NCBI GenBank assembly: GCA_964579295.1
Contig: CAZOGK010000001.1
Location: forward strand, 1-64,000
DNA length: 64,000 bases
Source of the DNA: JAAYYY01 sp964579295
Lineage (GTDB): Bacteria > Chloroflexota > Anaerolineae > Promineifilales > Promineifilaceae
Direction of reading: 5' to 3'
In this document: positions 56,077 through 62,518 of the stretch, one piece after another
Position numbering within the stretch: position 1 is the first letter of the stretch
Layout: each line of letters begins with the position of its first letter
The notes under the pieces: model-generated
What the model saw: the letters and a program-made list of their open reading frames with translations, nothing else
The model's database searches: none
Told to the model about the DNA's origin: nothing
Position numbers and translations under genes: made by a program

Positions 56077-56811
56077 ATGTCGCTGGCCGCCGCGCGCAGC
56101 GCCATCCGCCCGCTGCTGGACCAGACGGCCGCCGCCGACGCGACGGCCGCCTACTACGCCTTTCACCACCCGGAAAACCGCGTGCGGCTGCTGCCATACC
56201 CGGAGGGCGCGGCAGCGGCGCAAGGCTATCTGGCGTTGGCGCGCACTGGCATCGACCTCTTCCGCCCCCTGTTGACCCTGCGCCTGCCAGCCGAGCCAGA
56301 GGTGGCGGCCAATATGATCTACAGCCATCTGGCGCCGGAGACGCAGCTGTTCGTCCAGGCGCCGGCCGGCTATGGCCCGCTGCTGGGCGCCCTGTTCAAT
56401 ATCCAGCGCGAGCAGCAGCTCCTGCTCTTGCGGCTCGATGCGGCGCGCTTCGAGCCACAGGTGAACGTGCTGGTCACGCGCAGCGACACGCCCGATGGGC
56501 TGCCGCGCTTCATCGTGCGGCCTACAGCGGGCGGCGAGCGCGGCGACGTGGCGGCATCGGCCACAGTCAACTGGCAGTCGCCGCGCTTTGCCGACATTGC
56601 CGTCTATACCAACCCGCAGGAGCGCGGGCGTGGCTGGGGCCGGTCGGTCGTGACGGCGCTGGCGCACCATCTCCTGCAGACGGGGCGGACGCCGCTCTAT
56701 CACGTCGAGCCGTCGAACGAGGCGTCACTGCAGCTCGCCCGCAGCGTTGGCTTTGTCAATACCCTGTCTGAGCAGCTCTGGCTAGAGGCCGCCTTACGGC
56801 CTCGCTCCTGA
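56077..56811 (+). CDS. GNAT-family N-acetyltransferase
   Basis: A 244-residue protein with a C-terminal GNAT domain (about 155-240). The acetyl-CoA loop is ERGRGWGRSVVTALAHHLL near 186-204, followed by EPSNEASLQLARSVGFV near 213-229. The N-terminal ~150 residues look like a second, non-catalytic GNAT-like half. The substrate is unknown. Transcriptionally it follows the phosphorylase gene directly and is ended by the terminator at 56840. Confidence 0.82.
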   Translation: MSLAAARSAIRPLLDQTAAADATAAYYAFHHPENRVRLLPYPEGAAAAQGYLALARTGIDLFRPLLTLRLPAEPEVAANMIYSHLAPETQLFVQAPAGYGPLLGALFNIQREQQLLLLRLDAARFEPQVNVLVTRSDTPDGLPRFIVRPTAGGERGDVAASATVNWQSPRFADIAVYTNPQERGRGWGRSVVTALAHHLLQTGRTPLYHVEPSNEASLQLARSVGFVNTLSEQLWLEAALRPRS

Positions 56812-56839
56812 CCCACACGCCAGGCGTGAAAATGTCGAT

Positions 56840-56865
56840 AAAAGCGCCCGCGCGGGCGCTTTTTT
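56840..56865. terminator. Bidirectional-looking terminator after the GNAT gene
   Basis: A perfect palindrome, AGCGCCCG-CG-CGGGCGCT (56843-56860), flanked by AAAA and TTTTTT. Confidence 0.85.
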
Positions 56866-56867
56866 CG

Positions 56868-56896
56868 TTGACTTTGACCGTGCCGCATGTTATTAG
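56868..56896 (+). promoter_or_regulatory. Promoter of the cold-shock gene
   Basis: TTGACT (56868-56873), 17-base spacer, TATTAG (56891-56896). It gives a predicted leader of about 120 bases, long as in many cold-shock genes. A TACCAG-CTATC-CTGGTA hairpin lies in that leader at 56952-56968. Confidence 0.5.
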
Positions 56897-57023
56897 TGTA
56901 TCAGCCTGGTGTAGTGTCTTCGCACATCGTTATTTAGAGCGGCTCCGTAGTTACCAGCTATCCTGGTACCGATTCATTTGCGGACTGTTGTAGTGATTCA
57001 GCCAGACCCGAGTGGAGGAAGCA

Positions 57024-57278
57024 ATGTATAGAGGTACGGGCACCGTGAAATGGTTTAGCCGTCTGAAGGGGTATGGGTTCATCCGGCCTGACGATGGCGG
57101 TCAGGAAGTGTTCGTCCATTACTCAGCCATCGACGGGGAGGGCTACCGCAATCTCTATGAAGGCGACCGGGTAGAGTTCGTGCTCGTGGACATGGGCAAG
57201 GGGCCGCAGGCGCGCCATGTCGTGCCACGCCATGCGCCGGTGCTCAGCTACAGCAGCTACGCGGCGGCGACCACCTGA
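57024..57278 (+). CDS. csp: Cold-shock-domain protein
   Basis: An 84-residue OB-fold protein with RNP1-type KGYGFI (residues 14-19) and RNP2-type VFVHYSAI (29-36). GTVKWFSRLKGYGFIRPDDG is the family start, but the C-terminus runs ~15 residues beyond the typical 66-70 and ends in an Ala/Ser/Tyr-rich tail. It binds single-stranded RNA/DNA. I use the ATG at 57024, five bases after GGAGG, rather than a GTG four codons earlier. Confidence 0.93.
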   Translation: MYRGTGTVKWFSRLKGYGFIRPDDGGQEVFVHYSAIDGEGYRNLYEGDRVEFVLVDMGKGPQARHVVPRHAPVLSYSSYAAATT

Positions 57279-57303
57279 AGCCGCCACGACAACCAGACCA
57301 GAT

Positions 57304-57341
57304 AAACCTCCCTGGAGCGCCGTGCTTCAGGGAGGTTTTTT
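57304..57341 (+). terminator. Terminator of the cold-shock gene
   Basis: AACCTCCCTG (57305-57314) pairs with CAGGGAGGTT (57328-57337), followed by T to 57341. Confidence 0.9.
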
Positions 57342-57369
57342 ATTGCCCGCAGGCGGCCGACGCCACGGG

Positions 57370-57741
57370 TTAATCCCGGCGGTTGTCGTCGGCCACGAAC
57401 AGACTGAGCACGGCGCTGACGATGCTGATGACCAGGGCGCCGAGCAGCGCTGCCCCGAAGCTGTCCACATAGAAGCCTAGATTAAACTGCTGCGATAGCC
57501 AGGCCGTGAGCGCCAACATGGCGCCGTTGATGACCAGCACAAACAGACCCAGCGTGAACAGGATCAAGGGGCAGGTAAGGGCAGTGATCAACGGGCGTAT
57601 CAACGCGTTAACCAGGCCGAAAATGAGGGCTACCAGCAGCAGGGTCGGCGCGCCCCCTTCGTAGCGGAGCCCTGGAATGAGCTGGACCGCCACCCAGAGC
57701 GCGACCGCATTGACGATCAGGCGAATCAGCAGTTTTCCCAT
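57370..57741 (-). CDS. Four-helix membrane protein, phage-holin-IV-like family
   Basis: A 123-residue protein with four membrane helices (about 5-25, 33-52, 58-80, 92-115) and the family pattern GLVNALIRPLITALTCPLILFTLGLFVLVINGAM (about 43-78). It belongs to the widespread PF04020-type family (so-called superfamily IV holins), usually chromosomal and not linked with lysis. The function is unknown. It has a GAGGAGG ribosome site. Confidence 0.85.
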   Translation of the reverse strand: MGKLLIRLIVNAVALWVAVQLIPGLRYEGGAPTLLLVALIFGLVNALIRPLITALTCPLILFTLGLFVLVINGAMLALTAWLSQQFNLGFYVDSFGAALLGALVISIVSAVLSLFVADDNRRD

Positions 57742-57771
57742 GTTTACCTCCTCAATGGTTCTTACGAACTA

Positions 57772-57800
57772 TTGGCGTCCGCCGGCCAGGCTTCTAGAAT
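57772..57800 (+). promoter_or_regulatory. Promoter giving a leaderless response regulator
   Basis: TTGGCG (57772-57777), 17-base spacer, TAGAAT (57795-57800). The ATG begins seven bases after the -10, at the expected transcription start. Confidence 0.6.
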
Positions 57801-57806
57801 GATTTC

Positions 57807-58190
57807 ATGGCACGGAAGAAGATCCTCGTCGTGGACGACAACACTGCTTTTGTCGAGCTGTGCATGATCATCCTCGAGTCGGCGGGCTATGAAGTGCAGG
57901 GCGCCTACAGCGGCGCTCAGGCGCTGAGCATGCTGCAGCAGGAGCTTCCCGACCTCGTGCTGCTCGACGTGATGATGCCGGGCATGTCCGGCTTCGAGGT
58001 CTGCCGCCAGGCGCGCGCGGAGCACGACGGCAGCCTGCAGATCGTTATGTACACGGCCGATGGGCGGGATGCCACCTATCAGCGGAGTCTGGAAGCGGGA
58101 GCAAACGGAGTGCTGAATAAGGAGGTGCCTGTCTACGAGATGGCGAACCTCCTGTCCAGCTATCTCTATCCGACGGAAGCGCGGCGCTAG
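57807..58190 (+). CDS. Single-domain response regulator
   Basis: A 127-residue receiver domain: ILVVDDN (acidic pair, 6-12), phospho-acceptor Asp in LLDVMMPGMSG near 53-63, Thr in MYTADG near 84, and Lys in LNKEV near 106. No output domain follows, so it acts by protein contact or as a phosphate shuttle. The promoter suggests the mRNA is leaderless. No kinase gene is adjacent; the orphan kinase at 42795-46106 is a candidate partner only by elimination. Confidence 0.9.
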   Translation: MARKKILVVDDNTAFVELCMIILESAGYEVQGAYSGAQALSMLQQELPDLVLLDVMMPGMSGFEVCRQARAEHDGSLQIVMYTADGRDATYQRSLEAGANGVLNKEVPVYEMANLLSSYLYPTEARR

Positions 58191-58206
58191 CAGCCTGACC
58201 GCCTCC

Positions 58207-59355
58207 CTACAGTTTGGTCATGAAGGTCTGGGCAAACTCGTTGTCGGAGTGAGCCCGCTTGATGATCCAGTCTACTACCGCCGGCGCTCTGTCGAGAACC
58301 CGCTGGATGATGTAGGAACGGCGCATCGTCGACCAGAAATGGCGTTCGCAGAAGTCGTCATAGATCTGCAGCGACTCATGCCCGAAATCCTCTTTAAGAA
58401 AAGCCTGGTGGGCCGTCGCCGCCGCGAGCCAGGCTGAGCTGAGGGCATTGTAGATGCCGCCGCCGGTGAGCGGGTTGATCAGGCCGGCCGCGTCGCCGAC
58501 CAGCATGGCGCCGGCATAAGCGCGCTGAATGTTTTGTTGGGAGCCGAAGTTGAGCTGCCAGGTTGCCACATCGTTGACGGTGTAGCCCGGTTGCAGGCGC
58601 GGCCGGATGGCCGGCATCTCCAGGAACTGTTCCAGCATCTGCTTCAGGTTGTGGCCTTCGTCGCGGAAGCGATCGAGCCGCATGCCCAGGCCGACGTTGG
58701 CCTGGCCCTCGTCCGTCGGGAAGATCCAGGCATAGCCGGGCAGGATCTCGTCGTAGAGGTAAAACTCAACCTCGTGCGGCAACTCCTCGATGTTCTCTAC
58801 GTAGGCGCGTAAGGCCACCGCGCGGTGACCGTCTTCGTGCTCCACTGGGCGCAGGGCGCGGCCGATGACGGAGGTTACGCCATCGGCGCCAATTACCAGC
58901 GGCGCGCGGATCTCCTCGACGCCGCCATTGAGGCGGGCGCGGACCCCACGCACCTGGCCGTCTTCGATGATGGGCTCCTTGACCTGGGCGACTTTGAAGG
59001 CGACGCCGGAATCCACCGCATGGTCGTGCAGGAGGGCGTCGAATTGCATGCGGGGCACGATAGCCGAGCGCGCCCGGTGGTGATTCTCGTCCAGATCGGC
59101 GTCCATGGTATAACCCTTGGGCGACACGAGCCGTATCTTGTCGATGTAGTAAAAGCCGGCGGCGCGAATCTTCTCTTCCATACCCAGCGCGTAGAGCAGG
59201 TCTAGGGCGCCGGCGGGCACGGCGTCGCCGCAGATTTTGTCGCGAGGAAATGGCCGGCGGTCGAGCATCAAGACGTCGTAGCCCTTTTGCGATAGCGCCA
59301 TCGCCACAGCGGAGCCGGCCGGCCCGCTTCCGACGACAATCACTTCATGTTCCAT
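58207..59355 (-). CDS. Geranylgeranyl reductase-family flavoprotein
   Basis: A 382-residue FAD enzyme: VVGSGPAGSAVAMALS (7-22, dinucleotide fold), DRRPFPRDKICGDAVP near 33-47 (family-specific Cys-Gly), VIGADGVTSVIGRAL near 155, and MLVGDAAGLINPLTGGGIYNAL near 288-309 (second FAD motif). The family reduces isoprenoid double bonds of quinones, archaeal lipids or chlorophyll side chains. It could act on menaquinone or membrane isoprenoids here. It has a GGAGGAG site upstream. Confidence 0.9.
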   Translation of the reverse strand: MEHEVIVVGSGPAGSAVAMALSQKGYDVLMLDRRPFPRDKICGDAVPAGALDLLYALGMEEKIRAAGFYYIDKIRLVSPKGYTMDADLDENHHRARSAIVPRMQFDALLHDHAVDSGVAFKVAQVKEPIIEDGQVRGVRARLNGGVEEIRAPLVIGADGVTSVIGRALRPVEHEDGHRAVALRAYVENIEELPHEVEFYLYDEILPGYAWIFPTDEGQANVGLGMRLDRFRDEGHNLKQMLEQFLEMPAIRPRLQPGYTVNDVATWQLNFGSQQNIQRAYAGAMLVGDAAGLINPLTGGGIYNALSSAWLAAATAHQAFLKEDFGHESLQIYDDFCERHFWSTMRRSYIIQRVLDRAPAVVDWIIKRAHSDNEFAQTFMTKL

Positions 59356-59423
59356 TCGCTTCTCCTCCAGAGAATGGTCTGGTCATGACCCGGCGGCCAA
59401 CCAGGCCGGCCGGGCGTGCGCAG

Positions 59424-59885
59424 CTATAACCCGTGTTCTTCCCGGATATGGTCTAACAGGCCACGGCTGCCCGCTTCGACCAGCCGGAAAACGTGGTCGA
59501 AGTTGCCGCTATAATATGGGTCGGGCACGTCTCTTTCCTCAAGGTCGCCGGCAAAGTCGAGCAGCCGGTAAAGGCGAGGATGGTCGCCAAAACGGCGGCG
59601 CAGCTCGTCCACGTTACTCGCGTCCATGGCCACAATGTAATGGTCCGGGGCCATATCGGCTCTAGCGATCTGGCGCGCCCGGCCGCTATAGTCGATGCCG
59701 TGACGGCGCAGGACACGCCGCGTGCCCTGGTGAGCCGGCTCGCCCACGTGCCACGAGCCAGTGCCGGCCGAGTCGGCGGTTATTTTCCCGTCCAGCCCGG
59801 CTTCCACCACCAGCGTCTGGAACACAGCTTCGGCCATGGGCGAACGGCAGATGTTACCCAGACAGATGAAGTTGACGTGAATCAT
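59424..59885 (-). CDS. Low-molecular-weight protein-tyrosine phosphatase
   Basis: A 153-residue phosphatase with the P-loop CLGNICRS (Cys8, Arg14) near the N-terminus and the general acid in DVPDPYYSGN near 118-127. SAGTGSWHVGEPAHQGTRRVL near 40-60 is typical. It removes phosphate from phosphotyrosine, and in some bacteria from arginine or tyrosine of envelope enzymes. The start is the ATG at 59883-59885; readings upstream run into the rnpB terminator. Confidence 0.93.
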   Translation of the reverse strand: MIHVNFICLGNICRSPMAEAVFQTLVVEAGLDGKITADSAGTGSWHVGEPAHQGTRRVLRRHGIDYSGRARQIARADMAPDHYIVAMDASNVDELRRRFGDHPRLYRLLDFAGDLEERDVPDPYYSGNFDHVFRLVEAGSRGLLDHIREEHGL

Positions 59886-59936
59886 CGCTTGACCACTGGC
59901 ACACATTGCAGATACGTTCGCATCGATGTTATACGC

Positions 59937-59990
59937 AAAAGGCGGCATGCGGCAAGTGCTACTGCTGTAACACTCGCCACAAGCCGCCTC
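59937..59990 (-). terminator. Terminator of rnpB
   Basis: On the minus strand GGCGGC pairs with GCCGCC, and an inner stem GGCGAGTG with CACTTGCC, followed by TTTT. It lies about 20 bases after the 3' end of the RNase P RNA. Confidence 0.75.
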
Positions 59991-60007
59991 TCTCTGACAG
60001 TGCAGAA

Positions 60008-60412
60008 GCTGCAAGCCGGCCGATAAGCCGCATTCTGTGCCACTATGCCGACTGCGCGGCAATGGTGGTGGTGACCATCTATCTAGGGCGACCATTACTG
60101 GGCGCCTCGTGCAGCCTACCTGGACGACGAGGAGCGAGCAACTCCCTGTCTCCGCAGAGACAGCGTCCTGCTTGGCCTTGCTCCCGGCGGGGTTTGCCTG
60201 GCCAGCGACATTACTGCCGCTGCCGGTGGTCTCTTACACCACCCTTTCACCCTTACCGGCTCTCTCCCATAGGAGAGAACGTAGGCGGTCTACTCTCTGT
60301 TGCACTTGCCGTCGGGTTGCCCCGCCCGGCTGTTAGCCGGCGCCTTGCTCTATGGAGTGCGGACTTTCCTCAACCGGCATTGCCGGTCGCGGTCACCTGG
60401 CCTGCTTGCAGC
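60008..60412 (-). ncRNA. rnpB: RNase P RNA, bacterial type A
   Basis: About 405 bases. The universally conserved segments are present on the minus strand: GAGGAAAGTCCGCACTCC near the 5' end (CR I), CCGGTAAGGGTGAAAGGGTG in the middle, and ACAGAATGCGGCTTATCGGC near the 3' end. The ends GCTGCAAG and CTTGCAGC pair to form P1. It is the catalytic RNA that matures the 5' end of tRNA. A TATGAT -10 box at 60418-60423 predicts a start at about 60412, which agrees with the P1 boundary. Confidence 0.95.
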
Positions 60413-60417
60413 AACCT

Positions 60418-60441
60418 ATCATACCCTGTTTCTGTTATAAT
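60418..60441. promoter_or_regulatory. Divergent -10 boxes of rnpB and the DUF2085 gene
   Basis: TATGAT on the minus strand (60418-60423) serves rnpB; TATAAT on the plus strand (60436-60441) serves the membrane-protein gene. The boxes are only 12 bases apart, so the two promoters must interfere. No good -35 elements are seen for either. Confidence 0.55.
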
Positions 60442-60502
60442 GCCGTCAGAAACTACCAGCCGAGACCGGGGTCGCGTGTACGAAGACGACGAGGCAAGAC
60501 CT

Positions 60503-61339
60503 ATGCAGTCAGTGGCGCTTCCGGCCGGCAGCTCGCGCCGCTGGCGGTTGCTGGCGGTTCTGCTCGGCTCTCTTTTCCTGCTGGCCTTTTACAGTCTGAG
60601 CGATCCGGCGCATCTGGCGCACGACCCCGTGCTGGAGGCCGGCGATTATGCCGGTTATGCCATCTGCCACCGCATCACGGGGCGGTCGTTTACCGTCGGC
60701 GGGCGCCAGTTTCCTCTCTGTGCCCGCTGCACTGGCATCTATCTCGGCGTGGTGCTGGCCTTTACTGTGCTCCTGCTCTCGGGGCGCGGCCGGCGCGCCG
60801 GACTGCCGCCGCTGCCGTCCTTGCTCGCCCTGGGCCTGTTCATTGCGGCGATGGCCGTCGATGGCCTCAACTCATATAGCCATTTCTTCCCGGAAGCGCC
60901 GCACCTCTACCAGCCGCGCAACGGGCTGCGTCTGCTAACGGGGATGGGCACGGGTCTGGCGATGGGCCTCGTCGTGGCGCCGGCGCTGGCGCAGACGCTG
61001 TGGCGCCAGCCGGAGTGGGCGCCCTCGGTAGCCTCCCTGCGCGAGCTGGCCGGGGTGGCTGCGCTGGCGCTCCTTGTGGCCCTGCTGCTGTTGAGCAACC
61101 TGCCGGCGCTTTCTTACGTAATGGCTGTTATCAGCGCGGCGGGCGTCATCCTGATTATCGCCGTGCTGAACACGATGTTTCTGTTGATTCTGGCGCGGCG
61201 CGACGGCAAGGCGACGGCCTGGCGGCAGGTGGCGCCATTTCTGTTCGCCGGCCCCATCCTCGCCGTCGCCCAAATCGCTCTGGTCAGCTATGTGCGTTGG
61301 ACGCTGACTGGGACGATGACCGGCTTTCCCGGGCTGTAG
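60503..61339 (+). CDS. DUF2085-family membrane protein
   Basis: A 278-residue membrane protein with about seven hydrophobic segments. The DUF2085 signature is AICHRITGRSFTVGGRQFPLCARCTGIYLG (about 52-82), with a Cys-His pair and a CxxC that could bind metal. The function is unknown. I choose the ATG at 60503 with a GAGG site eight bases before; an ATG at 60440 overlaps the -10 box and a longer reading would cross rnpB on the other strand. Confidence 0.82.
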   Translation: MQSVALPAGSSRRWRLLAVLLGSLFLLAFYSLSDPAHLAHDPVLEAGDYAGYAICHRITGRSFTVGGRQFPLCARCTGIYLGVVLAFTVLLLSGRGRRAGLPPLPSLLALGLFIAAMAVDGLNSYSHFFPEAPHLYQPRNGLRLLTGMGTGLAMGLVVAPALAQTLWRQPEWAPSVASLRELAGVAALALLVALLLLSNLPALSYVMAVISAAGVILIIAVLNTMFLLILARRDGKATAWRQVAPFLFAGPILAVAQIALVSYVRWTLTGTMTGFPGL

Positions 61340-61375
61340 TGCGATGGCCGCAGAGGGCCAGGAGGTGTACGCACA

Positions 61376-61972
61376 ATGAATGTGGTGGCCGCGCTCGGCG
61401 GCATTGGCGCCGCCTTTGGCCTAGCGAGCAGCGCCGGGCTCAACGCCTACATCCCCCTGCTCATCGTGGCGCTCGCCGCCCGCTTTCCGGCCGGCCAGCC
61501 GCTGCTGCGCCTTGCGGAGCCCTACGATGTACTCGGTAGTTGGTGGTCGATCGGGCTGATCGCCGTCCTGTTACTCATCGAGATGACGGTTGACAAGATT
61601 CCGGCGGTCGATACGGTGAATGACCTGATCCAGACGCTCGTGCGTCCCGCTGCCGGCGCGCTGGTGTTCGCCGCTAATGCCGACGTGGTAACGGATGTCA
61701 GTCCTGTGCTGGCGCTTGGGGCGGGGCTCGTTCTGGCCGGGGGCGTGCACGCGACGAAGGCCGCCGTTCGTCCAGCGGTCACGGCGGGCACGGCCGGGAC
61801 GGGCAACTGGTTCGTCAGCCTTCTGGAGGATCTGGTCGCCGTCTTTGTCTCCGTGCTCTCGTTGCTGATCCCGATCATTATGAGCTTGCTGCTCATAGTC
61901 CTCTTTGCCTATATCATTGCCTGGGTCATTCGCCGCCGCCGGCGGCGGGCCGTTTCTCACCGTCAAGTATAA
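61376..61972 (+). CDS. DUF4126-family membrane protein
   Basis: A 198-residue membrane protein: GLASSAGLNAYIPLLIVALAARF near 18-40, IEMTVDKIPAVDTVNDLIQTLVRPAAGALVF near 70-100, then AGGVHATKAAVRPAVT near 120, which match DUF4126. It ends in a hydrophobic segment and an Arg-rich tail (RRRRRR). The function is unknown. It follows the DUF2085 gene by 36 bases. Confidence 0.82.
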   Translation: MNVVAALGGIGAAFGLASSAGLNAYIPLLIVALAARFPAGQPLLRLAEPYDVLGSWWSIGLIAVLLLIEMTVDKIPAVDTVNDLIQTLVRPAAGALVFAANADVVTDVSPVLALGAGLVLAGGVHATKAAVRPAVTAGTAGTGNWFVSLLEDLVAVFVSVLSLLIPIIMSLLLIVLFAYIIAWVIRRRRRRAVSHRQV

Positions 61973-61985
61973 GGAGGGTTTCGTC

Positions 61986-62447
61986 ATGAACGTCAACATG
62001 AACAGCGTGCTCAAGGCGGGGGGCCTCGGAGCAGCAGTGGGGTTGTTGCTGGCGCTGCTCGGCATTATCCCCTTTCTGAATTGCCTGCTCCTGCCATTGT
62101 TGTGCGTGGCCTGGTTCGCGCTGCCCATCGGGACCGGCATGGCCTATGGCTATTTCACGCCCGGGAAAGAGACGACGGGCCAGAGTGCGCTCGGCGGCGC
62201 CCTTGCCGGCGGTTTTGCCGGGTTGGTCTACGCGCTGATTAACGGCCTGGTCACCTCGGCTACCGGGGGTATGGCGGCAGCGTTTGAGCAGCTTGAGGGT
62301 CTCGAAGGCCTGCCGATCGAGTCGACGACGACCGCCGGAATCGGGGGTCTGCTCGTGGGCGTCTGCTTCTCGGTCTTTGGCGGCTTGCTCTTCGGCGCCA
62401 TTGGCGGCGTTCTCTGGCCAATGTTTCAGGGAAGCCGCGGCAAGTAG
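61986..62447 (+). CDS. Gly/Ala-rich membrane protein
   Basis: A 153-residue protein with four hydrophobic segments (about 12-32, 38-56, 65-90, 118-145) and many Gly residues. A short amphipathic loop (about 95-112, FEQLEGLEGLPIES) lies between them. I do not recognise a family. The ATG at 61986 has a strong AAGGAGG site seven bases upstream. It is probably in one operon with the DUF4126 gene (gap 13 bases) and is ended by the terminator at 62458. Confidence 0.72.
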   Translation: MNVNMNSVLKAGGLGAAVGLLLALLGIIPFLNCLLLPLLCVAWFALPIGTGMAYGYFTPGKETTGQSALGGALAGGFAGLVYALINGLVTSATGGMAAAFEQLEGLEGLPIESTTTAGIGGLLVGVCFSVFGGLLFGAIGGVLWPMFQGSRGK

Positions 62448-62457
62448 AAAGAAGAAG

Positions 62458-62498
62458 CAAAAAGGGCGCTCCGGAAATGGCCGGAGCGCCCTTTTTTG
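62458..62498. terminator. Bidirectional terminator
   Basis: GGGCGCTCCGG (62464-62474) pairs with CCGGAGCGCCC (62481-62491), with A-rich and T-rich flanks. It can serve both the membrane-protein gene (plus) and the dynamin-like gene (minus). Confidence 0.9.
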
Positions 62499-62518
62499 TC
62501 TGCTTGTTCCTGGGTCTG

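Noticed and set aside
57370..57741. Holin-like gene as a sign of prophage
   Set aside because: The family is mostly chromosomal and no other phage gene is nearby.
59906..60502. N-terminal extension of the DUF2085 protein through rnpB
   Set aside because: The extension would translate the complement of RNase P RNA. A TATAAT box and a ribosome site lie just before 60503.
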